From Aliikangiella coralliicola (GTDB lineage: Bacteria > Pseudomonadota > Gammaproteobacteria > Enterobacterales > Kangiellaceae), in contig NZ_ML660161.1 of NCBI RefSeq assembly GCF_007004725.1, forward strand, positions 171,112-235,111: DNA of 64,000 bases. Reading direction: 5' to 3'. The notes below the pieces were generated by a model. That model saw nothing but the letters and a program-made list of their open reading frames with translations. It was not told where the DNA came from and searched no databases. Numbering within the stretch: the stretch's first letter is position 1; each line of letters starts with the position of its first letter. Of the stretch, positions 7,040 to 16,400 are shown piece by piece. Made by a program: the position numbers and the translations under genes.

Positions 7040-10000
7040 TTAGCGTTTCAAATAACGCACACCAACCATTAGTAGTAAAAAGGATAATAAGAAGTTCAAA
7101 GAACCACCACCTCCACCAGATTTTGAACTAACCGTGATTTTAAACGAGGCATGCGATTCTGCTCCTTCGCTGTCTGTGGCAGTAATGACAAACGAGTGAC
7201 TCCCACTATCGGAAATTTTCCCTGATAGACTTCCCGTAGAAAGACTTAATCCCGAGGGCAATCCTTGTGCTAAAAAGGTTGCTGGATTATTTTCAGGATC
7301 AATGAACAAACTATTTAAATCGATATTGACTTGTTCATCAACAGTAACCGTTATCGACGATGAACCCGATATTTTCGGCGCACCGTTAACAATGAAATTA
7401 ACGGTTTCAGTTTTGTTGGCTCCTCGCTCATCTGTTGCAGTTACTTCAAGTCCAATTTCTCCATGGTTACTAAAATTCCCAACCAAAGTACCATTAGATA
7501 AGACTTCGAGAGTAGCTTCACTGCCTAAGCTCAGAACAAAATAGTCACCTTCAACGTCATCGTATAATGTCGATATATCGAGTGTGATTAATGCATTTTC
7601 ATTCACAGCAATGGTATTCGTGGGATCTTTTAGTGTCGGTGCAAAATTATAATTGAGATCAAACGTAAACTTCGATTCCAACACACTATCGCTTGCGTTA
7701 ATCGTGGCTTGATCAAAAGTTTCAATTGAGCCGTCAAATTCAATCGAAAATTTCTCTTCTCCGATTGATAAACTGGGTGGTAGTTCCAACTCAGTGAAAT
7801 TGACTATGTCGCCATCCAGATCTTCAATAAAATCAGCTAATTCATGAGACTGTTGTTGTCCTTCATTCAAAGTAATTGAATGAACATTATCATTTGTCCA
7901 TACTGGCGCTCTGTTTAAGTCGATATTTCCAATTAAACTCCAGCTATAGTTGGATTGATACCAAATCTTTTTTCCATCGAAACTCGCATTTTGAAAGTTA
8001 ATTCGGCTTACCGGTAATTTGGTGTCGCTAAAAGATATTCTATCAGCGAAAGTCAGTGCGCCTTTCTCTTGATTAAACTTGTAAACATCGAAGTAAGTAT
8101 CATATGAAAAAAGTATATGCCTTTCATCCAGGTTAATCGTTGAACTTGGTGAACGGGCTAATGGTGATATTGTCAATAGTTCGAGCTGACCATCGTTTAA
8201 TTCAAATGCGAAGACATTGTCACCCTGAATATAGAGCTGTTTATTACCAACTTTTACTACTTTTCCGTTAGAACCAAGTCCGTGAATGTGTGTAGGTTCC
8301 GCCGCTGGTGTGATTTCACCATCGTTGATTGATAGTTGATACAAGTGGTCACTGTTATTTTGCAGCAGAAAAATTTCATCTTCCAGGGAAATAAAATCAA
8401 CCGTATCAGAAATCCCTTCGTACCCTGCAACTAGGTCTACTAAATATTCTTTAAAAATAAGTGTGGAGTCTACCAATTCAAACACTGCGAGACGATCATA
8501 ATTTGTTTTTGCGATCAGGTATTTGTTGTCAATCCATGTAAGTACTAGCTTGTTATTTGCAGAGAGGATCGAAAGCGTTTCATCATTTGATGTTGTATAT
8601 TGTTCTTCTGTCAAAACAGTTAATTTTCGCGTCGTTTGGTCATAGTTGACGACGAGATACCGGTGAGGCTCAATAACCAGGTAAGTTGAATCATCCAGTT
8701 TGAAATGCGATGAATAGCCGTAATAGTAAGTATTGTTTTCGAGCGTTATTGCATCAACCAGCTCAAATTTCTTCGACTGACTGGTACTTATCAAGTTGAG
8801 TGAGTTCGAATGAGCCGTGAAAAACATATTCTCATCAACGGGAACGAAATAATTCCCCAACTTTTTGGTAATATGCTCTTCTTCTATGCTCGTTGTCCCG
8901 GCGTAGTTGAGGGTGTAGTCATTATTGAGTGTTATAATGCCGTAGTCGCGATCGTAGCTCAGTCTGACCAGAAATTTATCACTATCCAGCCCTTTTACAA
9001 ATCTAAACGAATAAGAGCCTGTAAGCGCGTTAATGTCGGTGGATGACTTATGGCTAAAATTACCGTTATCATCGTAACTGAACACTTCAAAAGTGCGTGG
9101 ATAGCCGCTAGAAGTAAAGCTAAGGGTGTGTTCTTTAAGCGTGATAAAGCTTGAACTTAAGTTATTAAACGCTGCATTTTTAGTGGTATTAACTAATGGT
9201 GTCAGGTTGCCCGATTCATCAATTTCAATGATTGTTAATCCACTATATCCTAAAATGAGAAGATGACCTGTTTTAGCATTATATTGTGCAGTACTAATTT
9301 GGCTTGATATTTCACTGTTATTACAGGTAATGGAGTCAACTAACCCAATGGTTCCATCCTCTTTTAACTGATAAGCTTCAACGCAGTTACGGTCAGACGC
9401 ATAGTAATTGCTATAAACAATTGCCAGTATTTGATGTTCGGCGTTAATTGATGCATTGATTACTGAGTAGTCGGTGGCTCTGTCTCCGCTATGGCTTAAA
9501 TTAAGTTCGCCGTTTTCGGCATTCACACTAAATACAGCCATACTCTGGTTATTTTCACCTAGCACTATTAGTTGGCTAGAGTCACTTGAAAGATGCAACT
9601 GAGCGCCATGATACCAGTAACCGCTGATAACATTTTCCAACGTCTGAGCTAGTTCTAGCCCGCTTTCTTTAATGTTATAGCGGTGCAGGTTAATTTTTCG
9701 GCTGCCTGTCTCAGGCTCTCTGGTGTAAACAAGCAAATAAAGTGAATTGTCGTCACTGCTTAGTTTGGCTTCTTCAATTTCGGTATTGTGCAGACCAATT
9801 TCGCTGGTTGTGAATTCTTCTTTTATTTTAATTGCGTCCCCATCAAGTATGTCTAGTAGAGAAATTGTGCCAGATGTGAAGCTAACAAGTCGTTTGTTTC
9901 CCTGAGAGAAGTTATTAGCGTTAAGCAAGGTCGGCAATTGGAATTTGTCAGACTCAAGTGTTAACGGAATATCGGCCTCGTAGTTAGTTTTCGCACTGAT

Positions 10001-10102
10001 GTCACTCGTGATCTCTTCAAAATCGTATTTTGGTTGAATGGACGCGAAAACCGTCGAAGATAGTGATAAACAGGCTATCCCTAAAATTACTTTTAATCTC
10101 AT
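7040..10102 (-). CDS. Large secreted protein with Ig/cadherin-like repeats and GlyGly-CTERM tail
   Basis: 1,020 residues. A signal peptide (cleavage after SSTVFA, residue 20) is followed by about 670 residues of repeated beta-strand blocks resembling a beta-propeller (for example NSLYLLVYTREPETGSRKIN). Three cadherin/Ig-like repeats follow from about 700 to 990 (VHSITLNEGQQQSHELADFI; a He_PIG-like NPATFLAQGLPSGLSLS). The C-terminus is a Gly-rich stretch (SGGGGGS), a hydrophobic helix (LNFLLSFLLLMVGV) and a basic end (RYLKR). This is the GlyGly-CTERM signal, processed by rhombosortase on proteins usually exported by type II secretion. GAGGAA precedes the ATG. Ligand unknown. Confidence 0.85.
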   Translation of the reverse strand: MRLKVILGIACLSLSSTVFASIQPKYDFEEITSDISAKTNYEADIPLTLESDKFQLPTLLNANNFSQGNKRLVSFTSGTISLLDILDGDAIKIKEEFTTSEIGLHNTEIEEAKLSSDDNSLYLLVYTREPETGSRKINLHRYNIKESGLELAQTLENVISGYWYHGAQLHLSSDSSQLIVLGENNQSMAVFSVNAENGELNLSHSGDRATDYSVINASINAEHQILAIVYSNYYASDRNCVEAYQLKEDGTIGLVDSITCNNSEISSQISTAQYNAKTGHLLILGYSGLTIIEIDESGNLTPLVNTTKNAAFNNLSSSFITLKEHTLSFTSSGYPRTFEVFSYDDNGNFSHKSSTDINALTGSYSFRFVKGLDSDKFLVRLSYDRDYGIITLNNDYTLNYAGTTSIEEEHITKKLGNYFVPVDENMFFTAHSNSLNLISTSQSKKFELVDAITLENNTYYYGYSSHFKLDDSTYLVIEPHRYLVVNYDQTTRKLTVLTEEQYTTSNDETLSILSANNKLVLTWIDNKYLIAKTNYDRLAVFELVDSTLIFKEYLVDLVAGYEGISDTVDFISLEDEIFLLQNNSDHLYQLSINDGEITPAAEPTHIHGLGSNGKVVKVGNKQLYIQGDNVFAFELNDGQLELLTISPLARSPSSTINLDERHILFSYDTYFDVYKFNQEKGALTFADRISFSDTKLPVSRINFQNASFDGKKIWYQSNYSWSLIGNIDLNRAPVWTNDNVHSITLNEGQQQSHELADFIEDLDGDIVNFTELELPPSLSIGEEKFSIEFDGSIETFDQATINASDSVLESKFTFDLNYNFAPTLKDPTNTIAVNENALITLDISTLYDDVEGDYFVLSLGSEATLEVLSNGTLVGNFSNHGEIGLEVTATDERGANKTETVNFIVNGAPKISGSSSITVTVDEQVNIDLNSLFIDPENNPATFLAQGLPSGLSLSTGSLSGKISDSGSHSFVITATDSEGAESHASFKITVSSKSGGGGGSLNFLLSFLLLMVGVRYLKR

Positions 10103-10766
10103 TAAAAATTTCCTCTTTAAAATTCTGGAGTTAATCCATTTTCCTGGTGTTACAGGTGGTTGCTGATAAACTGGGTAGATTGTCTGTTAAATAGTGTTTT
10201 TGCAGATAGCACAAATCGGACAATCACTAATAAAAATCGGACATTTTGAGCTCAGAAATTAAGTTGGCTGATAAATCCTCGCCAAATATCAATACCCATC
10301 GTCCGCAAGGCAAAATCCAGAAATTCGCGAAAATATCAGATTAATACCTCTTTAGGGCTGCCCTTTTAATTTTTTAGGCTTAGTGATTGCGTCATTAATA
10401 AGAGTGGAATGTATAGTGGTAAGGCGTAAATGAACTTCCCTTTCTTAACATCACATACAACTTTTAATGTGTAATCTGGTAATTATTAGTGCTCCTACCA
10501 GTCTAAAACGGATGTGATTCTATTTTTATATTGCTAATGCAGCATTTTGTGTATTTTTATTTTGGAATTGTCAGAATTCAGGGTGGCTGATTTGTATAAG
10601 ATTTTGTCTTAATGGATTGAAATATTTGGCTAATTTAATAGGGAATTTTGCTTTTTTTAATTAAAGAAACTATAAACATTAGAAGATTTATATCTGCTCT
10701 CTATATTAACCTGATAAATATTGTTTTTTAGGCGAAATAACGGCATGTTAGAGGGTGGGAGGAAAT
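10103..10766. other. Intergenic region, 664 bp
   Basis: AT-rich divergent region between the surface-protein gene and the small plus-strand gene pair. Apart from the paired motif at 10213-10243 and the ribosome binding site GGGAGGAAAT just before 10767, nothing recognisable was found: no convincing open frame, tRNA-like fold or terminator. Confidence 0.5.
10213..10243. promoter_or_regulatory. Two copies of AAATCGGACA 21 bp apart
   Basis: AAATCGGACA occurs at 10213-10222 and again at 10234-10243, start-to-start distance 21, two helical turns. Direct repeats on one DNA face are typical of AraC-family half-sites. They lie 111-141 bases upstream of the 1,020-residue surface protein. The decayed AraC-type regulator next door is a conceivable former ligand, but this is inference. 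Confidence 0.4.
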
Positions 10767-10958
10767 ATGTTTCTTAAAGAAAAATACAGCGGTCACTTAG
10801 TTGAAGTGATTGATACTGGTGAGTTGTTTGACCCAGAAAAACTGTCATTACGCGGAAAGTACCAAATCGGTGAAGATGATCAGGATGAAGAAGTATTCTC
10901 AAAAACAAATTTAGAGTTTATGTCGGGTGAAGCACTTCCACGCTGTTGGTTAAATTGA
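10767..10958 (+). CDS. Small soluble protein of an uncharacterised family, copy 1
   Basis: 63 residues starting at the ATG at 10767, directly behind GGGAGGAAAT; an upstream in-frame GTG at 10755 lies before that ribosome binding site and is rejected. The protein begins MFLKEKYSGHLVEVIDTGEL and ends GEALPRCWLN. The core (K-x-S/T-G-x-LVEV, then SGE-x-LP-x-CW) is shared with the next gene and with short proteins of many gammaproteobacteria, some of which carry a doubtful 'acetyltransferase' label. No catalytic motif, membrane segment or signal peptide is visible. Confidence 0.75.
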   Translation: MFLKEKYSGHLVEVIDTGELFDPEKLSLRGKYQIGEDDQDEEVFSKTNLEFMSGEALPRCWLN

Positions 10959-11058
10959 CTTCGATATTGCTTTTAAAGCAATTGTACTTTTTGTGAAAAA
11001 ATTAAGCTGGTTAGAATAAAACAGAGGGTTGAACGCATTCTACTTTCCGGAGGATAAG

Positions 11059-11280
11059 ATGCTATTAAAGGAAAAGTCGAGCGGTAATTTGGTTGAAGTT
11101 TTGTATTTAAGTGAGTTGTTCAGTTTATACGAAGAAGAACTACAAGGAAGGTATCAGGTGGGTGATGAAGTTTTGGTAACTGAATCATTTAAAAAGTCTG
11201 ATTTGGCTTTTTCATCGGGAGAAGAACTACCTAAATGTTGGACTGATCCTCAATATCGGGCCAAAGAGCTTGAACTGTAG
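11059..11280 (+). CDS. Small soluble protein of an uncharacterised family, copy 2
   Basis: 73 residues from the ATG at 11059, eight bases after CGGAGGA; an upstream in-frame TTG at 11029 lacks its own ribosome binding site. The sequence MLLKEKSSGNLVEVLYLSEL, then SSGEELPKCWTDPQYRAKEL, clearly parallels the preceding gene and has a longer C-terminal tail. The two genes are 100 bases apart, probably a tandem duplication and one transcript. The conserved CW near the end is the most distinctive feature. Function unknown. Confidence 0.75.
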   Translation: MLLKEKSSGNLVEVLYLSELFSLYEEELQGRYQVGDEVLVTESFKKSDLAFSSGEELPKCWTDPQYRAKELEL

Positions 11281-11395
11281 ACAATAAAACATCGTTTACT
11301 CATAGCGCGGATATCGCGCCTGAAATTTTACTACCTTCAGAAATAGCACCAAGAGTTGGGCTTTGTTTCTTCACTTTTTGCTGTTAATTTCCAGT

Positions 11396-11947
11396 TTAAA
11401 AGCAGGTTTCGAGTAAAGAGTTCTGCTTTAATGGAATTCGGTTTGTCGAAGTATTACCCTGCGACTTGACGCTTTGAGTAGGCTCCGCTACTGGTTGCAA
11501 TTCATAGACTTCCATCTCACAAGCCGAGTTAAAAATCACTTCATAGTGGGTATTTGCAATTGGAACAAATGCGTGAGACTGGTAATAACAAATATCAGTG
11601 CTGCTATCTTCCAAAAGTTTAGACAGGGATGCAGTCAAGGTGAGTGGCAGCTGAGCTGAAACCTGAACCTCCCTTACTATGGGCGTGCCATCGTTTATTT
11701 CCTGATGAAGTAGTACGCCTTGGTAGTTTTTATGACTGGTTGTTAGTGGCGGATTGACAGGGCATTGCAGCGTATCAAATGCCTCAACTGACAGTATGCG
11801 CCGTGATGCCGTTGCCGCCGGGGCTACAAAGCGAATTGTTGCGGCAGTATGTTCTGCTGGCACCTCATAGTTTTGGATCCCAATTGAACAAGCACTGAGA
11901 CCACAAATACCAAAAACGCCAATAATGTAGTTGTAATTTCTGGTCAT
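11396..11947 (-). CDS. Predicted lipoprotein, unknown function
   Basis: 183 residues. The N-terminus MTRNYNYIIGVFGICGLSAC ends with a typical lipobox, LSAC, so Cys20 is the likely lipidation site. The rest contains four further cysteines, including ICYYQSHAF, and ends at a phenylalanine after an extended polar tail (QSVKSQGNTSTNRIPLKQNS). No domain was recognised. It is convergent with the small gene pair at 10767-11280. Confidence 0.65.
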   Translation of the reverse strand: MTRNYNYIIGVFGICGLSACSIGIQNYEVPAEHTAATIRFVAPAATASRRILSVEAFDTLQCPVNPPLTTSHKNYQGVLLHQEINDGTPIVREVQVSAQLPLTLTASLSKLLEDSSTDICYYQSHAFVPIANTHYEVIFNSACEMEVYELQPVAEPTQSVKSQGNTSTNRIPLKQNSLLETCF

Positions 11948-12293
11948 GGCTTTTCTTTAATTGATAACATAGCTGATCTCAATTTCACTTACTCTTTCAG
12001 GATACTTTACTCTAATTCACTTAATTGAATATGAACGAATTAGCATAATGCATTTTGTTTAATGTTGAGCTGTAAATCTTAGCTAGAATTCGGGCTCCTG
12101 TTTCAAAATTAGTTGTCAGTGAAAACAAACACCAGAGGGAGTATCAGATTTTGCGACTGTCAGTGGTTTTTTATTATTCTTTCCTGTTTCATTTTGAGTC
12201 AATTTGAGTAGATCGCTACTCTCCATTTCAGAACAATTTTCTATCAATTACAGGTAGCGAGTTGCTTAGATGAAACTATATGGAGAGCAAATC
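11948..12293. other. Intergenic region, 346 bp
   Basis: Divergent spacer between two lipoprotein genes. AT-rich; a plausible ribosome binding site (GGAG) precedes the ATG at 12294. No convincing small gene, hairpin or repeat was seen. Confidence 0.4.
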
Positions 12294-13112
12294 ATGCGCC
12301 GAATATCACTGATTATCATCATTAGTAGTTTGTTTTTAACGGGTTGTTTATCCCATTCACGACAAGGTGTTTCCAGTAATCTTGTAAATTATCTCTACCC
12401 AGATGGAAAAAGACCTGATCACTCCAGCGATCAAATTCCCCATTTAAAATTGCCGCTTAGAGTCGGTATCGCATTTGTGCCGGAAACTCGCAGAGATATC
12501 GAGTTTTCGCTGACAGAGGCAGAAAAACACGATTTATTGGCTAAAGTTGCCGCGCAATTTAAAGGGCGAGCTTATATTGAGTCTCTCGACATAATCCCCG
12601 AACTTTATTTAAGACAGGGAAAAGGCTTCAATACACTGTCACAGATTGCCGCGCTCCATGATCTTGATGTGATGGCGCTAGTCTCCTATGACCAGGTTTC
12701 AATTACCGAGGAAAACTCCTTATCACTGGCATACTGGACAATTGTCGGTGCTTTCATCGTTCCCGGTGAGACCACTCAATCTCAAACTTTTGTAGACACT
12801 GCTGTGTTTGACGTAGCGACTAAAAAACTGTTGTTTAGAGCCCCTGGCGCGAACAGTCAAGACAGCAGCCACAATGCACTCGGTCAAATTAAGAAAAAAC
12901 GCCGGCTTCAGATGAAAACTTTTAACGTTGCCGTCGAGCAAATGACCAAGAATCTAGACAAAGAACTAAGTGAGTTTCGTGCGAGAGTTAAAGAAGAAAA
13001 AATAGCAACGGTTAGCTACAAAAAAGGTTATTCCGGCGGAGGAAGTTCTAGCTGGTTTGGCTTAATTTTTCTCCTGTTATTAGTTCGCTTTTCTCGCCAA
13101 AAAAATTCCTGA
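12294..13112 (+). CDS. Rhombotarget lipoprotein with GlyGly-CTERM tail
   Basis: 272 residues from the ATG at 12294, which places a proper lipoprotein signal at the start (MRRISLIIIISSLFLTGC, lipobox LTGC). An in-frame ATG 24 bases upstream would bury it. The mature N-terminus (RQGVSSNLVNYLYPDG) and the block LKLPLRVGIAFVPE match the family named rhombotarget lipoprotein. The C-terminus is GlyGly-CTERM-like: YSGGGSSSW, hydrophobic FGLIFLLLLV, then RFSRQKN. Such proteins carry a lipid at one end and a rhombosortase signal at the other. It lies 355 bases upstream of a 1,547-residue protein with the same sort of tail. Confidence 0.88.
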   Translation: MRRISLIIIISSLFLTGCLSHSRQGVSSNLVNYLYPDGKRPDHSSDQIPHLKLPLRVGIAFVPETRRDIEFSLTEAEKHDLLAKVAAQFKGRAYIESLDIIPELYLRQGKGFNTLSQIAALHDLDVMALVSYDQVSITEENSLSLAYWTIVGAFIVPGETTQSQTFVDTAVFDVATKKLLFRAPGANSQDSSHNALGQIKKKRRLQMKTFNVAVEQMTKNLDKELSEFRARVKEEKIATVSYKKGYSGGGSSSWFGLIFLLLLVRFSRQKNS

Positions 13113-13134
13113 CAAATACCACTCAATTTTCTTC

Positions 13135-13156
13135 AAGCCCCGGATTATTGGGGCTT
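13135..13156 (+). terminator. Intrinsic terminator of the rhombotarget gene
   Basis: AAGCCCC (13135-13141) and GGGGCTT (13150-13156) form a 7-bp stem 22 bases after the stop at 13112. The T-tract is short (TT), so termination may be partial. Confidence 0.6.
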
Positions 13157-13467
13157 TAGAGAGTATATTTAGCTCTGATAGATAAAAGTTATAACAGCTG
13201 ATTTTGGCTTATTTATTTATCTCTTCTGGTAAATATTGCATATCCAACCCAGTGTCGGTAGTGATAGTATCAAGGGTTCTCTGAAAGCTCCGTCTCGTAT
13301 ATTAAGAAGGATTTTCGATAGATGCATTTCAGGTTTTAATTTTAGGGTATTGCCGATTAGATCGTAGTTTTGCTAATCTCGCGATTTCGATAGTCGGCGT
13401 AAAGAGCGGTTGGGACGTGAAGTGAAGCTGCTTGGATTAAAAAATAACTATTCTATGGATTACAATA
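13157..13467. other. Leader region of the first large surface-protein gene, 311 bp
   Basis: Presumably holds the promoter of the 13468 gene. No riboswitch consensus (in particular no c-di-GMP GEMM core), repeat or small open frame was recognised. GGA 9-11 bases before the ATG is the only ribosome-binding signal. Confidence 0.35.
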
Positions 13468-16400
13468 ATGCGTAACAGAAGTCACATTCAACCACTTTCG
13501 GGTTCTTTTGCTTCAACTTTATTGGTTGCTATTTTCGCCATCTCTGGATTGTTTAGCTCAGCAGTCAGCGCAAAAAATGAACCTGCACCTGAAGTCAGCA
13601 AAGCGCTGCATCGGCATGCGACCAAACCACTTACGGAAATGGCCAAAACAATCGGGGAAATTAATCCTTCACGTAAGCGGAAACTTCAGGCGCGAGGTGA
13701 GAAAGTGCCTGGTGATGGCAGTGATTATGCTATCCCAAATCAGCCTTTTCCATTTAAGCTAAATAACCGGCATCGACAAAAATCGCAAAATTCGCAAAAA
13801 GATGGTGCCAGACAATCGAAGGCCGCCGCTAAAGTTATTCCAGACCCAATTGTTAGCTTTCCTGGTATACCCAATGTAATGGCTGCTGTTCCGCCCGATA
13901 CTAACGGTGATGTTGGTCCTAATCACTATGTTCAGAGTGTTAATACTGCGCTGGCTGTTTGGGATAAGCAAGGCAATCAGTTATTAGCACCTGTGGCGCT
14001 TAATTCGCTATGGAGCGGTTTAGGTGGGTTGTGTGAGTCTACTAACCGCGGTGATCCAATTGTTCTTTATGATTCTATGGCTGATCGCTGGCTAATTAGC
14101 CAGTTCGCCTTTAATGACGCGATGACTGATAACCGCCAGTGTATCGCGATTTCCCAAACGCCAGATCCAACTCAAGCTTATTACGTTTATGATTTTGAGT
14201 TCGACAATGTAAAGTTTAACGATTATCCGAAGTTCGGCGTGTGGCAAGACGGCTACTACATGAGCGTTAACCAGTTTATTGGCAATAACTATGCGAATGT
14301 GGCTGTTGTCGCTTACGAGCGAGAAGCCATGCTAAATGGTGCTTCGGCGCAACAAGTCAAAATTGACCTGACGGAATCATTCCCCAAACTATTTTCAATT
14401 TTACCAGCGGATCACGATGGTGTTATTCCAGCACCGGCCGACTCACCCAATTATTTCTTTGCCGTTCTTGATGACTGGTTTCATGAAGTTCCGGCGGATG
14501 TTATTCAGGTATTCAAATTTGTGGTCGACTGGGAAAACCCTGCTAGTTCAACGTTCACTATGGCACAGGAAATGCCGATCGCCGCGATGGACATGAATAT
14601 TGAGACTTCAGAGATTGTGCAACCTAACGGTGTAACGCTCGATTCTTTAAGAGGTTATGCGATGTACCGCCTGGCCTATCGAAATATGGGCGATTATGGT
14701 GCTTTGGTTGTTAACCATAATGTGGACGCTGATAGCGCGGGCCAGGCTGGCATTCGTTGGTATGAAGTGCGAATCGACAATAGTTCTGGTGACATCTCAT
14801 TAAATCAGCAAGGCACTTTCGCGCCAAGTGATGGCGTTGATCGATGGATGGGCAGTATTGCCATGGACGCAGTTGGTAATATTGCTGTTGGTTACAACGC
14901 AACCAGCAACCAGCTTCATCCATCTGTTTATTACACTGGTCGACTTTCAACTGATCCTGCAGGTGAACTTTCGCAGGGCGAAGGCGTTATCGTTGCTGGA
15001 ACTGGTTCTCAGGGTAATGTAAATCGAAGTCGCTGGGCTGACTATAGTAGTTTAAGTGTTGATCCTTCTGACGATTGTACTTTCTGGTACACCAATGAAT
15101 ACTATAAAGCTGCTGACGACAACACGACTAATTGGGCAACGCAAATTGGTAGTTTCAAATTCCCCAACTGTACTGCGCTGCCTACCGGTTTTGTATCTGG
15201 TAAAGTGATTGACGCGACGACTGAGCAACCTGTTGTTAATGTCCGTGTCACTGCTGGTGCATTGGCAACTCATACTGACGCTGATGGTAACTACTCACTT
15301 CGCCTTCCTGTTGATAGTTATGAATTAACTTATGATAGTTATTGGTATCAAGCGAGTAGCGTCAGTAATGTGGCTGTCGCAGAAAATGAAACAACAGTTC
15401 GTGACATTACACTGAATAAAGCACCGACTATCGCTGTGACTGGCAAAATTACTGACGGAAGCGGTCAGGGCTGGCCCCTTTATGCGAAAATTGAGATTGA
15501 TATTCCCAATAATCAAGATCTCGATATTTATTCCGATCCCTTTACCGGCCAGTACACCGTCGATCTAGTGCCCAATATTGCTGTGCCTTTTATAATTGAT
15601 TCTCAAGTGATTGGCTATGCTGAAAAAACTGAGACAATTACACCTGCTGGCGATGCGCCTGTAACGCAAGACTTTGATTTAAAAATAAATGTTAATGCCT
15701 GTAACGCGCCAGGCTATAAAAGCAATGGTCTATTCCAGAATTTTGACGGCGATTTCATTGCCGATGGTTGGCAAAGTGTTGATGAGAATAGTAGCGGGCA
15801 GTCGTGGGGCAGCACTACGTCTGGCCGAGATAACGTCACTGGTGGTGAAGGCGAAGCAGCACTGATCGATAGCGATGCTGCAGGTAGCGTGACCATTGAT
15901 ACTTCGTTAGTTTCACCAACGCTGGCTGTCGCCAGTCTTAATGGAACTACATTGAGCTATCTGGCTAATTTCCAAACTTCTTCAGCCAAAGACAATTTTG
16001 ACCTGGATATTCGCACCGATGACAGCGAGCGCTGGCAGAACATTATTGCCTGGACAGGTAATCATGGAGAGTTTGCTGGCCCGGGTGAACTCGTTAATCT
16101 GGATATTGCTTCACACCTTGATGGTGTCACCAATTTTCAATTGAGATGGCACTATTACAATGCTGACGATGAATGGTTTGCCCAGGTAGATGATGTTTCA
16201 CTTGGCCACACCTGCGTCACTGATGGAGCTGGTTCATTGGTGGCTGGTTATATTACTGACGCTAACACCGATGGAGCCGTTGTCGGGGCGACAATTAACG
16301 CGAAAGGTAAAGCAACTTCACAATCAACCAGCGGAGATTCAGCCGTTGCTGACGGAATATATTTTGTTTTCGCTGATCAAAATACAACCGAAATGAGTGT

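Noticed and set aside
12150..12206. 18-codon TTG-started frame behind GGGAG at about 12137
   Set aside because: Too short, weak start and no conserved character; not enough to call a gene.
13157..13467. Possible c-di-GMP riboswitch before the surface-protein gene
   Set aside because: The GEMM core sequences were looked for and not found.
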